From contig NZ_NLFK01000009.1 of the NCBI RefSeq assembly GCF_002263215.1, forward strand, positions 1-64,000: a stretch of 64,000 bases of DNA, given 5' to 3'. Under the pieces are notes generated by a model. It ran no database searches. It was not told the origin of the DNA and was given only the letters and a program-made list of their open reading frames with translations. The position numbers were made by a program, and so were the translations under genes. The DNA is from Actinobacillus seminis. GTDB taxonomy: Bacteria; Pseudomonadota; Gammaproteobacteria; Enterobacterales; Pasteurellaceae. This document shows positions 1-8,847 of this stretch, piece by piece (position 1 is the stretch's first letter; every line of letters begins with the position of its first letter).

Positions 1-1988
1 TTGACAGCACCAACACGCAAATTACAGCTCAAGCTGAGGCGATTGTGCCAAACCAAATGAATGGCGTAATTATTAACTTACCAGAACAAAGTCTATATCA
101 GATTAACCCCGACGCCCCTAATGGTTATTTAGTGGAAACCGATCCGCACTTTACTAACCGTAAACAATGGCTTAGCTCCGACTATATGTTTAACGCATTG
201 CGTTACAATCACGAAAATGTGCAGAAACGATTGGGAGACGGGTTTTATGAACAACGCTTGATAAACGAACAAATTCATCAACTCACCGGACGACGCTTTT
301 TAGATAATTACCAAACCGATGATGAGCAATACAAAGCCTTAATGGATAGCGGTATTTATTATGCCAAAAAATTTAACCTGCTCCCCGGTGTCGGCTTAAC
401 AGCGGAGCAAATGGCAGAGTTGACTGCGGATATGGTGTGGTTTGTGAATAAAGACGTCATACTGCCGAGTGGTAAAAAGTTGACAGTTCTCACTCCACAA
501 GTTTATCTTGTCGCACGAAATCTTGATGTAACTTCACAAGGTGCTTTAATTTCAGCGAGAGAAATTATGGGTAATATTAACGGAAAACTTACCAATACGG
601 GAACGATTGCGGGGCGAAATCTGACCGCACTTTCTGCCAAGAATATCAACAACCAAGGGCTTGTTTTGGGGGATTCCGTCAATTTACTTGCAAAGCAAAA
701 ATTAGTTAACCTCGGCGGTAGAATTGAAGCTCTTGATTCAGTGACATTAGTCGGTAAAGAAGGTGTTGACATTGCAAGTACAATAACTCGCCGAGCTTAT
801 CAAGATGACTTTGGTAATAAATTTGACCGCACTCATGTAGATAACCTTGCCGGTATTCATGTCAAAGATAAAAACGGTAAATTAATTGTTCACAGCCCAA
901 AAGATGTTACTATTAAAGGTGCAGAACTCAATAGTGCAGGCGGAATACTTGTTCAAGCCAAACATATTGATATTGGTACCCTTAATACAAAAAATAAAAC
1001 GGATTACAATGCGGATATGGATAATTACTACCGCTTAGAACAGCATCAAGAAGTCGGTTCTCAATTAAATGGAAAAGGTAATATCACCCTTGCCGGTGAA
1101 CAGGGCATTGTGATTCGCCAAGGGGAAATTCATAGCGAGAACGGTGATGTTCATATTGCCTCAAACGGTAATATTCGCATTGAAGAAGGGCGTCATAAAG
1201 AGCGGCTTTCTTCTGCCTCTAAAGTGAAGCATAGTGGTTTTCTTCAATCCACGACAGATATCACTAAACATGACCACCATTATGATTTAGCTCAAGGCTC
1301 AAGCATAGACGGTAAAAATGTGTTATTACAAAGCAATGCTAACCTGACGGTTCAAGGCTCAAATATTGTTGCTGAAAATCAGCTCAATGCTCGAGCGAAA
1401 AACATCGCAATTAAGGAAGCAGAAAACCGTGTTTTCGAACAAGATGTTGAGAAAACCACGAAATCAGGCTTAATGGGTTCAGGGGGATTTGGCTTTAGCA
1501 TTGGCGAAAAGAAAAACACCACAGAAACCAATCAAACCAAATATTACGCTACAGGTAGCCAAGTGGGAACCCTGAAAGGAAACGCTACCCTACTTGCCCA
1601 AGACCATTATCACCAACAAGGCAGTACCGTCTCTTCCCTTGAGGGCGATGTGATTATTGGTGCGAAAAAAGTCGATATTTTGGCTGCAGATGACCGATAC
1701 GAAAGCCATTATAAACAGACGATGGAACAAAAAGGTTTTACGATTGCGGTGAATATTCCAGTGGTGCAGGCGGTACAAAATGCCCTTGCGGTAGCGAAAC
1801 AAGCCGAACAGGTGGGCGACAGTAAAAACAGTCGAATTAATGCCATGGCAGCGGCGAATACCGCATGGAGTGCGTATCGAGCGGGACAAGGGTTAAAGCA
1901 AGCGAGTCAAAGTCTCAGCCAAATGGCGAACGGTAATATGATTGACCTATTCAGATTGGGGTTGATCTTCTATATTTTAAATCCCTAG
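1..1988 (+). CDS. Filamentous haemagglutinin-like protein, 5' partial and probably 3' truncated
   Basis: The reading frame is open from base 3, so the gene begins outside the window; the GTG at 45 is only an internal codon. The product is a large secreted adhesin of the two-partner-secretion (FhaB/LspA) type. It shows the typical beta-helix repeat pattern with many short 'NxGxI', 'GNI' and 'A..I.I' strands at about residues 150-560. A non-repetitive block precedes them with the 'GYLVETDPHF' and 'LTGRRFLDNY' motifs that usually lie mid-protein in this family. The last codons after 'QMANGNM' stop resembling the family, and the frame ends abruptly at 1988 with a hydrophobic tail. The long C-terminal repeats and toxin tip seen in full-length relatives are absent, so this is probably a truncated locus. 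A second remnant of the family lies at 49770-50450. Confidence 0.75.
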   Translation, partial: DSTNTQITAQAEAIVPNQMNGVIINLPEQSLYQINPDAPNGYLVETDPHFTNRKQWLSSDYMFNALRYNHENVQKRLGDGFYEQRLINEQIHQLTGRRFLDNYQTDDEQYKALMDSGIYYAKKFNLLPGVGLTAEQMAELTADMVWFVNKDVILPSGKKLTVLTPQVYLVARNLDVTSQGALISAREIMGNINGKLTNTGTIAGRNLTALSAKNINNQGLVLGDSVNLLAKQKLVNLGGRIEALDSVTLVGKEGVDIASTITRRAYQDDFGNKFDRTHVDNLAGIHVKDKNGKLIVHSPKDVTIKGAELNSAGGILVQAKHIDIGTLNTKNKTDYNADMDNYYRLEQHQEVGSQLNGKGNITLAGEQGIVIRQGEIHSENGDVHIASNGNIRIEEGRHKERLSSASKVKHSGFLQSTTDITKHDHHYDLAQGSSIDGKNVLLQSNANLTVQGSNIVAENQLNARAKNIAIKEAENRVFEQDVEKTTKSGLMGSGGFGFSIGEKKNTTETNQTKYYATGSQVGTLKGNATLLAQDHYHQQGSTVSSLEGDVIIGAKKVDILAADDRYESHYKQTMEQKGFTIAVNIPVVQAVQNALAVAKQAEQVGDSKNSRINAMAAANTAWSAYRAGQGLKQASQSLSQMANGNMIDLFRLGLIFYILNP

Positions 1989-2009
1989 GATTAAATCTGT
2001 GCATTTTTG

Positions 2010-2055
2010 CACCGCACTTTTAGTTATACCTACCTTGTGCGATAAAAGTGCGGTG
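2010..2055. terminator. Inverted pair of uptake signal sequences, likely terminator
   Basis: A 13-bp perfect inverted repeat (2010-2022 and 2043-2055) is built from two copies of the DNA uptake signal in opposite orientation, with a 20-base loop. Such pairs downstream of genes are a known terminator arrangement in Haemophilus-type genomes. It lies between the convergent haemagglutinin and glutaredoxin genes and could serve both. Confidence 0.6.
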
Positions 2056-2103
2056 TATTTTGGCACCGTTTTATCGCAATGCCAAAACTTGCAACTTGCG
2101 AAC

Positions 2104-2751
2104 TTAGATTGCTTGGTCAAAATAAAGCGCTACTTGGCTTAAATTTGCCATAGTTTGTATATAATTCAATACATTTTCAGGGAAAACCACGCCTTTGACG
2201 CAGGTTAAATTACGCAGCATTGGGAACAGCAAAATATCTTCTTCCGATAATTGTTCGGCGGCGGATTCTGCGCATAAAATAAGCGGTGATAATTCGAGCA
2301 AATCTTGCTGCAAACATGTCAGATATTGCGGTGATTGGGCGAAAAGTTCAGCAAAATCGCCAAAATGTTCGCTTTTCTTTTTGACAAAATAATCCACCGC
2401 ACTTTGTGTGGTGTATTCGCCTAATCTCAAGCGTACAAAACGCGGTATTAATAAATTGTTATAATAACTGCCGACGTTTTTCATCCACGCCTCAATTTCC
2501 GGGCGCACTGTCGGAGACAAGGATTTTTCGCCATAAAATGCATCCACATAATGCACAATCTCCAAACTTTCCGGCATTGCCGAACCGTCCTCTTTGACTA
2601 AAATCGGCAACATTTTTTTACCAACCAAATCTGCCGGCGTTTTTTCATCGTCATAAGGCAAAGTAATCAATTCAACCGCTTGATTTTTCAAACCGAAAAT
2701 CATTCTGGCACGCACGCAAAACGGACAATGATCATAAACATATAATTTCAT
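2104..2751 (-). CDS. grxB: Glutaredoxin 2
   Basis: This 215-residue protein is a GST-fold glutaredoxin that uses glutathione to reduce disulfides in the cytoplasm. The N-terminal thioredoxin-like domain carries the CPFC active site at about residues 9-12 within 'YVYDHCPFCVRARM'. The 'MLPILV' cis-proline loop and the 'MPESLEIVHYVD' glutathione-binding segment follow. A helical C-terminal domain occupies residues 80-215. A longer frame begins at 2778, but the ATG at 2751 has a good AAGGAG site seven bases upstream and gives the family's usual length. The gene is transcribed alone, convergent with the haemagglutinin gene and divergent from the fructosamine kinase gene. Confidence 0.95.
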   Translation of the reverse strand: MKLYVYDHCPFCVRARMIFGLKNQAVELITLPYDDEKTPADLVGKKMLPILVKEDGSAMPESLEIVHYVDAFYGEKSLSPTVRPEIEAWMKNVGSYYNNLLIPRFVRLRLGEYTTQSAVDYFVKKKSEHFGDFAELFAQSPQYLTCLQQDLLELSPLILCAESAAEQLSEEDILLFPMLRNLTCVKGVVFPENVLNYIQTMANLSQVALYFDQAI

Positions 2752-2902
2752 TTTCAGCTCCTTTTTAATAATCATCAATTAACTTAGCATATTCCAATAA
2801 ATTTTCAGAGATTTTTTGCAAAAAATTGACACTTATCACAGAAATTTGCCGCATTTCCCTTTACTATCAAACATAATCCCACACACAAAACAGGAGGATA
2901 TT

Positions 2903-3769
2903 ATGTGGAAAGCTATTTCGCAGTTGCTTGCCGATCAATTCGGTGCTTACTACAACATTAAATGTAAAAATAATGTTCATACCGGTGAAATACACGAAGC
3001 TTGGCTTATTAGCGACAATATTCAACCTGTTTTTGTCAAAGTTAATGAAAAATCCTATCGCTCAATGTTTCGAGCTGAAGCGGATCAGCTGGAATTGCTC
3101 GCAAAAACCAATACGGTGAATGTACCGCGTGTTTATGGCGTAGGTTGCTCCCACAGCCACAGTTTTTTGTTGCTTGAAGCATTGTCGCCGGCGCCGATTA
3201 CGGATGTTGAGATGGGCGAATTAGGCAATCAGTTGGCCGCCTTGCACCAAGTAAAAGGTACTAAAAATTACGGGTTGGATTTTGATACTTGGCTGGGGCC
3301 GCAATATCAACCCAATAGTTGGAACGGAAGTTGGGCAAAATTTTTCAGCGAACAACGGATCGGTTGGCAATTGCAAATTTGTAAAGAAAAACAATTAGAT
3401 TTCGGCAACATTGATGAAATTGTGCAAAAAGTGGCACAAATCTTGGCAAAACATAATCCGAAACCCTCATTGTTACACGGTAACTTATGGATTGAGAATT
3501 GCACTTCCGCTAATCAAAAACCTTATATTTATGATCCCGCTTGCTATTGGGGCGATCGAGAATGCGATTTGGCGTTTACGGAATTATTCGAACCTTTCCC
3601 TGCCAAATTCTACGAAAATTATCACCGCACTTTTCCTTTGGATGAAAGCTATCAAGAGCGTAAATTAGTGTATCAGCTTTACCATTTGCTCAATTTTAGC
3701 CATCGTTTCCGCCATCATTATATTGAGTTAACTAAAACAGTGCTGCAAAAATTGCTGATGCAAGACTAA
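2903..3769 (+). CDS. Fructosamine/ketosamine kinase family protein (YniA-like)
   Basis: This 288-residue protein belongs to the fructosamine-3-kinase family, a protein-kinase-like fold thought to phosphorylate sugar adducts on proteins or small amines so that they fall off. Visible signatures are an N-terminal ATP-loop region with 'VFVKVNEK' containing the probable ATP-binding Lys, 'LLEALSP' in the hinge, the catalytic 'LLHGNLWIENC' (HGDLW in most members, here N for D), and 'YDPACYWGDRECDLA', which supplies the metal-binding Asp. The start at 2903 follows AGGAGG by six bases; the upstream ATG at 2816 is not used by relatives. The HGN substitution at the usual catalytic Asp is worth noting. 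The natural substrate is not known from sequence. Confidence 0.85.
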   Translation: MWKAISQLLADQFGAYYNIKCKNNVHTGEIHEAWLISDNIQPVFVKVNEKSYRSMFRAEADQLELLAKTNTVNVPRVYGVGCSHSHSFLLLEALSPAPITDVEMGELGNQLAALHQVKGTKNYGLDFDTWLGPQYQPNSWNGSWAKFFSEQRIGWQLQICKEKQLDFGNIDEIVQKVAQILAKHNPKPSLLHGNLWIENCTSANQKPYIYDPACYWGDRECDLAFTELFEPFPAKFYENYHRTFPLDESYQERKLVYQLYHLLNFSHRFRHHYIELTKTVLQKLLMQD

Positions 3770-3854
3770 CAAAAAACGCTGATAAATTTCCTTAATTTAT
3801 CGGCGTATTAGTTTGGTTTAAAATAATTGTAAATCGCACGTTTCTTTCACTTTC

Positions 3855-4013
3855 TACAGCGCTAGATACCGACAGCCGATAATCACGGTTAAAACTCCCA
3901 TTAATAACAACGACATAATAAAGGTATTTTTACGCCCGATACGATCGCCAAAATGCCCCAAAAGCGCCGCGCTTAATGGACGTGCCACAAAGGTTAAGGC
4001 AAGGGTGGCGATA
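3855..4013 (-). pseudogene. Remnant of an MFS (metabolite:H+ symporter) transporter
   Basis: On the minus strand an open stretch of about 50 codons reads 'ATLALTFVARPLSAALLG', followed by 'HFGDRIGRKNTFIMSLLL'. This is the conserved 'RPxGAxxxGHxGDRxGRK' loop between membrane segments 2 and 3 of ProP/ShiA-type major facilitator transporters. There is no start codon, no other part of a roughly 430-residue transporter, and a stop follows shortly. Beyond it on the plus strand (about 4013-4062) is a short open tail ending at TAA that I cannot identify. This 370-base gap therefore holds gene debris rather than a functional gene. Confidence 0.7.
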
Positions 4014-4087
4014 TGAGATCGGCGCTATGGAAGAATTAATGATTATCCGGTTGCAAAGATAATTTAAATTTTAAAAATAATTAAACA

Positions 4088-4110
4088 AAAACGGTGGAGA
4101 CCACCGTTTT
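4088..4110 (-). terminator. Rho-independent terminator of the peroxidase gene
   Basis: A 10-bp perfect stem AAAACGGTGG / CCACCGTTTT with a three-base loop lies 29 bases downstream of the peroxidase stop codon. It has T runs on both sides, so it could work in either direction. Confidence 0.75.
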
Positions 4111-4138
4111 AATCCAATTCAATACCATCAAATAGTAC

Positions 4139-5029
4139 TTACAAGCTCATCAATTTTTCCAAAGATGGAGCAAAATAATAGCTGCCGGTCACTGCTTTAG
4201 TAAAGCCTAACAATCGATCAGTTTTTCCATCAATTTCGCCGAACATACTTAATAATTGCTGTTCAATATTGTGCAAACTATAGCAATAGGCAATGAAAAA
4301 TAGCCCGTTTGTACCGCTGGCAGTACCATAAGGCAAACTTTGACGTAAAATTTTCAACCCTTCTCCATTTTCTTTAATATCGACGCGTCCTACATGTGAA
4401 GTCTCCGGTACCTCATCTAATTCAACGCTGTCCTCTTTGGTACGCCCAATCACATCTTCTTGTTTTTTATCGGTTAATTTTTTCCATTTCGCTAAATTGT
4501 GTTCATAACGTTGCGTAAACACATAGCTTCCGTCTTTATCGGCGCCATCTTGAATAATGCCGACTAAAGAGCGTTGCTCATCTTGTGGATTTTCCGTTCC
4601 GTCGATAAAACCGGTTAAATCGCGTTCTTCCACCCAACGGAAACCATGAATTTCTTGCGCGATTTGGATGCTGGAGCCGAAAGCCGCCAATGCCGCCTGT
4701 GCCACAGAAAAATTCACATCCGGACGTAACGATTGAATATGAACCAACAAATCATATTGCGTCGCAGGCGCAGTTAAATCGCCTTTACCCAAGGTTGAAA
4801 ACGGTTTTAATTCAACCGCACTTTGCTTATCCGCCAATTGTTTCCACACGCGATCACCAAAAGCAACTACCGCACCTAAATTTGCCTCAGGATATTGTTG
4901 TTGCAAGGCTGCCAATTTTTCGCAAAATACCCGCGCCGCCTCAGGAATTGCCGTTAAATCGACAATATTGGACTCCAGATAAATTGCAGCTTTGCAATGT
5001 TCTAATAAAATCCCGCTTTGAATTGTCAT
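4139..5029 (-). CDS. yfeX: DyP-type haem peroxidase (YfeX family)
   Basis: This 296-residue protein is a dye-decolourising-type peroxidase, a haem enzyme that oxidises substrates with hydrogen peroxide in the cytoplasm. The signature GxxDG motif is present as '[12 protein letters not shown]' near residue 137, providing the distal Asp. '[14 protein letters not shown]' supplies the proximal haem-ligand His near residue 210 and the conserved '[22 protein letters not shown]' region (split here by the family's conserved Arg) follows. There is no Tat or Sec signal peptide, which separates it from the exported EfeB type. The start follows GAGAGG by seven bases. It is monocistronic with a terminator at 4088-4110. 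Porphyrinogen oxidase or deferrochelatase roles have been proposed for YfeX but cannot be told from sequence. Confidence 0.9.
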   Translation of the reverse strand: MTIQSGILLEHCKAAIYLESNIVDLTAIPEAARVFCEKLAALQQQYPEANLGAVVAFGDRVWKQLADKQSAVELKPFSTLGKGDLTAPATQYDLLVHIQSLRPDVNFSVAQAALAAFGSSIQIAQEIHGFRWVEERDLTGFIDGTENPQDEQRSLVGIIQDGADKDGSYVFTQRYEHNLAKWKKLTDKKQEDVIGRTKEDSVELDEVPETSHVGRVDIKENGEGLKILRQSLPYGTASGTNGLFFIAYCYSLHNIEQQLLSMFGEIDGKTDRLLGFTKAVTGSYYFAPSLEKLMSL

Positions 5030-5172
5030 TTTTTCCTCTCTTAAACTTTCATTTTCACCTTTTCCATCATAATCCTTAAGCGTTTGTTTTTCAATATAAA
5101 TAAAGTTGAAAACTCATTAAGCTTCACCTTAATTTTCGCCCCAAAAGGAATCAATTAAACGACGATAATCAA

Positions 5173-5319
5173 CATAATTTTGTCATTACGACGACACTAT
5201 TTTACCTTACTTGGCAACAACATTTTAAAACCATTGATGATTTACCGGCACAGGCGTTGGCACAATACCAAACCGGCGATATTGACACGAAAAAAATCAG
5301 TGTAACAAATGCAACATGA
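5173..5319 (+). other. Open stretch with protein-like composition, no start; unidentified remnant
   Basis: An uninterrupted frame here reads 'TTTLFYLTWQQHFKTIDDLP' and continues with 'AQALAQYQTGDIDTKK' before a TGA. The amino-acid composition looks like real protein, but there is no start codon or ribosome site and I do not recognise a family. It is most likely a fragment of a lost gene in the 530-base space between the peroxidase gene and rnpB. Confidence 0.3.
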
Positions 5320-5412
5320 CAGTTATAAATTATTTTTGATGAGATCCTTGTTATGCTCCAATACGAATAAAAAAGTTAAATATTAGTATAAATCAATATG
5401 TTACAATGTAAT

Positions 5413-5460
5413 AGTCGTGGGAGGCAAGGCACACAGGGGATAGGAAAAAAAAAAAAAAAA
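5413..5460. repeat. Sequencing-adapter-like sequence followed by A16 (copy 1)
   Basis: The segment 5413-5444 is GTGGGAGGCAAGGCACACAG followed by GGGATAGG and preceded by AGTC. Its reverse complement begins CCTATCCCCTGTGTGCCTTG, which matches from memory the first 20 bases of the Roche/454 library adapter B. Sixteen A residues follow. The same string recurs at 47662-47708. Two copies more than 42 kb apart, in unrelated non-coding DNA, each followed by an A run, fit adapter read-through left in an assembly far better than a biological repeat. Confidence 0.75.
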
Positions 5461-5561
5461 CAAAATGGTATTGGTGCCTTAAAATATAGTCAAAACAAAA
5501 ATGGCGCTTAGATTCCTATCCAAGCACCATTTTTATTTTATAATTTTTATATAAAATTAAT

Positions 5562-5942
<381 letters not shown>

Positions 5943-6030
5943 AAGGCGCAGTATAGCGTAAATTCAATCTAAAAGATAGGGGCTGTTTTTAAAGGAAAAC
6001 TTGCGTTAAAATAACCGCACTTTTCCAATC

Positions 6031-6984
6031 ATGAAAATGGTCAATACAATGGAATATCTAAAAATTGCACGCGATACCCTCGCGATTGAGCAACAAGCCT
6101 TAGCAAAATTAGCACATAATCTTGATGACGCCTTTCAAAGCGTGGTTGAAGCGATCTTAAATTGCAACGGACGCTTAGCGGTAGGCGGTATTGGGAAGTC
6201 AGGATTAATCGGCAAAAAAATGGTGGCAACCTTTGCCTCCACCGGTACACCAAGTTTCTTTTTACATCCAACCGAAGCCTTTCACGGTGATTTAGGAATG
6301 CTAAAACCGATTGATATTGTGATGTTAATTTCCTACAGCGGAGAAACGGATGATGTCAATAAACTCATTCCCAGTCTAAAAAATTTTGGCAACAAAATCA
6401 TTGCAGTCACCGGCAATAAAAACTCGACATTAGCCCGACACGCTGATCATATCCTTGATATTAGCGTAGAACGGGAAGCCTGCCCTAATAATTTGGCACC
6501 CACAACCTCTGCGCTGGTAACCTTAGCCTTAGGCGACGCTATTGCAGTTGCATTAATTAACGCGCGTGATTTCCAACCGGCGGACTTTGCTAAACTCCAT
6601 CCGGGCGGCAGCCTTGGTCGTCGTTTGCTTTGTCGTGTTAAAGATGAAATGCAAACCCGTTTGCCTATTGCACAATTGAAGACCTCCTTTACCGATTGTT
6701 TATCCATCATGAATGAAGGTCGTATGGGTGTTGCTTTAGTCATGGAAAATCAACAACTTAAAGGAATTATCACGGATGGCGATATTCGTCGAGCCTTAAC
6801 TGCCAATGGTGCGGAAACCTTAAATAAAACTGCCCAAAACTTAATGACCTCAAATCCTAAAACCATCAATTACAACTGCTATCTCGCCGAAGCCGAAACG
6901 CTAATGAAAGAGAAAAAAATCCATTCCTTGGTGGCAGTAGATGATGAAAATAATGTGGTAGGTTTAATCGAATTCTCAAGTTAA
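6031..6984 (+). CDS. kdsD: Arabinose-5-phosphate isomerase
   Basis: The enzyme interconverts ribulose 5-phosphate and arabinose 5-phosphate, the first committed step toward Kdo for lipooligosaccharide. The N-terminal SIS domain (about residues 45-180) shows 'GGIGKSGLIGKKMVATFAST', then 'FHGDLGM' and 'ISYSGETDD', which bind the sugar phosphate. A tandem CBS pair occupies about residues 205-317. Neither the ATG at 6031 nor the ATG at 6049 (MEYLKIAR) has a clear ribosome site. The latter gives 311 residues, closer to relatives, so the start is uncertain by six codons. An uptake signal lies just upstream. kdsC follows after four bases, so the two are probably co-transcribed. Confidence 0.93.
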   Translation: MKMVNTMEYLKIARDTLAIEQQALAKLAHNLDDAFQSVVEAILNCNGRLAVGGIGKSGLIGKKMVATFASTGTPSFFLHPTEAFHGDLGMLKPIDIVMLISYSGETDDVNKLIPSLKNFGNKIIAVTGNKNSTLARHADHILDISVEREACPNNLAPTTSALVTLALGDAIAVALINARDFQPADFAKLHPGGSLGRRLLCRVKDEMQTRLPIAQLKTSFTDCLSIMNEGRMGVALVMENQQLKGIITDGDIRRALTANGAETLNKTAQNLMTSNPKTINYNCYLAEAETLMKEKKIHSLVAVDDENNVVGLIEFSS

Positions 6985-6988
6985 TAAA

Positions 6989-7537
6989 ATGATTAATAAC
7001 GAAAAATTACAAAAAATTAAATTCATTATCACGGATATTGACGGTGTATTAACCGACGGATTATTACATTATGACGCTAATGGCGAAGCCATTAAAAGTT
7101 TTCATGCTCGTGATGGATTAGGTATCCGTATGTTGATCGAACAAGGCATTCAAGTTGCGGTATTATCCGGACGTGACTCCCCTATTTTGCGCAAACGTAT
7201 CGCTGATCTTGGTATTTCACTGTTTTTCTTAGGAAAATTGGAAAAAGAAAGCGCCTGCTTTGAACTAATGCATCAAGCCGGCGTCAATGCTGAAGAAACC
7301 GCCTATATCGGCGACGATAGTGTCGATCTTCCGGCATTTGCGGTATGTGGCTTGTCTTTTACCGTTGCTGATGCACCGCATTATGTCAAAGATTGCGCCG
7401 ACCATTGTCTTTCTTTACCCGGAGGCAAAGGCGCCTTCCGCGAAATGTCCGATATGATTTTAAATGCCCAAGGCAAAACCGACGTGTACGCCACTGCCCA
7501 AGGTTTTTTAAAAACGGTGAAAAACATGGCACAGTAA
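6989..7537 (+). CDS. kdsC: 3-deoxy-D-manno-octulosonate 8-phosphate phosphatase
   Basis: This 182-residue HAD-family phosphatase removes phosphate from Kdo 8-phosphate, yielding the Kdo used in inner-core lipooligosaccharide. HAD motif I is 'ITDIDGVLTDG' near residue 13 (both catalytic Asp present), motif II is 'VLSGRDS', and motif IV is 'YIGDDSVDLP'. It lacks a cap domain, typical for the tetrameric KdsC type. The ATG lies four bases after the kdsD stop, so the pair forms an operon for successive steps. In many enterics lptC, lptA and lptB follow; here no such genes are seen downstream, only about 190 bases with an imperfect hairpin (7564-7598) and an uptake signal. Confidence 0.95.
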   Translation: MINNEKLQKIKFIITDIDGVLTDGLLHYDANGEAIKSFHARDGLGIRMLIEQGIQVAVLSGRDSPILRKRIADLGISLFFLGKLEKESACFELMHQAGVNAEETAYIGDDSVDLPAFAVCGLSFTVADAPHYVKDCADHCLSLPGGKGAFREMSDMILNAQGKTDVYATAQGFLKTVKNMAQ

Positions 7538-7727
7538 AAAATACCCGGTTACTTTTTATCTATCACTGGCGCAAACGTTGCTTGCACCGGTGATTTATGA
7601 AAGAATCATCAAATTTTAACCGCACTTTTCTCTCTTGTTTACGGGAAAGAAAAACACTGCTTATTATTAATAATGTAATTAATTGATTTTTTATATTGCG
7701 GTGACTATCGTCACCCACCCCTCTACC

Positions 7728-8621
7728 CTAAATACTTATTAACTCAAGTTCAACCTCACACAAATACCCTAAAACCTCTTTTGCCATTTGGCAATAACTT
7801 AAATTTAGCGATTGTTCCACAAGGACAGCACGAGCAATATTATCGACTTCATTACCGTTAAGCAATAAATAATTTAAGGCAACTTGCATTGCCGGTAGGC
7901 TTGGATTAAAGGCGGCATTTTCCGCATAACTACCATGGAAAATTTGTCCGTCTTGTAACTGAATTGCGACGCCATGACGACTATTTGAATAAGGCGCATG
8001 GGAAGCATTGGCGGCGTTAAGCGCGGTTTGGATTAACGGATCTTGAGTTTCATAATGCAAAGCGCTTTCCGTAGGGCCGAGTAAGCGCTGCTTAATATCT
8101 AAATCATTCGGACCAAACGCCTCCGGTAAATAACGCTGCAACGTATTGTTGGGACTATGTGGTAAATGAATACGCAATGTCTCTGCGGAATTCAGTTCAT
8201 TCATAAATTGACGACAATGTCCGCAAGGTGTGTAATTTACGCTGATGTCCGTTAATTGGGTTTCTTTACGCATCCAAGCATGAGAAATCGCACTTTGCTC
8301 CGCATGGATGGTTTGCTGAATATGGGTTGCACAAAATTCCTGATTAGCACCAAAATATAAATTCCCGCTCTCTCCTCGCACCACCGCACCGACGCTAAAA
8401 TGCGAAATTGTCGGGTTGGCGTAACAGGCGGCGATCGGTAATAAAATCAATGCGAGTTGTTGCGCGGTCAATCGATATTTTTGGCAAAGATGTTCAACGC
8501 TAAAGTGCGGTAAAAATCCTTGAAAATGTTGTTCTTCGAGAATATGCCAAAGATCTGTGGCAAGTTGAGGATTTTCCAGTTGACAAAGACCGGTTTGAAT
8601 TTTCGTTGAGATATGTTTCAT
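7728..8621 (-). CDS. cdd: Cytidine deaminase (E. coli-type, two-domain)
   Basis: The enzyme hydrolyses cytidine and deoxycytidine to uridine and deoxyuridine in pyrimidine salvage. At 297 residues it is the long homodimeric type with a catalytic N-terminal and a degenerate C-terminal deaminase domain. The zinc site is intact: H106-A-E108 within 'TIHAEQSA', and the cysteines C133 and C136 in 'TPCGHCRQF'. E108 is the proton shuttle. The C-terminal domain retains '[18 protein letters not shown]' without the zinc ligands. The start has a strong GGAGGAG site. It is monocistronic between non-coding gaps. Confidence 0.95.
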   Translation of the reverse strand: MKHISTKIQTGLCQLENPQLATDLWHILEEQHFQGFLPHFSVEHLCQKYRLTAQQLALILLPIAACYANPTISHFSVGAVVRGESGNLYFGANQEFCATHIQQTIHAEQSAISHAWMRKETQLTDISVNYTPCGHCRQFMNELNSAETLRIHLPHSPNNTLQRYLPEAFGPNDLDIKQRLLGPTESALHYETQDPLIQTALNAANASHAPYSNSRHGVAIQLQDGQIFHGSYAENAAFNPSLPAMQVALNYLLLNGNEVDNIARAVLVEQSLNLSYCQMAKEVLGYLCEVELELISI

Positions 8622-8847
8622 CTTCTCCTCCTATGGTTTGATTAAATCATACTGAATTATGCCCAAAAGTAAGCAAGATTTTACCTTATTTGTGAGAGAG
8701 ATCAAAAAATGCACTTTATTTTTTAATTTGATAACTCGACGTTATCCTTTTAATGATGAAAATATCATTTTCATTTATAATAAATTGTCGAAATTATCGC
8801 GACCGAGGTTTCGACAACGAAAAACCCTACAAAATTTCACCGCACTT

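Noticed and set aside
7564-7598. Hairpin after kdsC as a rho-independent terminator
   Set aside because: The stem has wobble pairs and no T run follows, so I only mention it in the kdsC entry.
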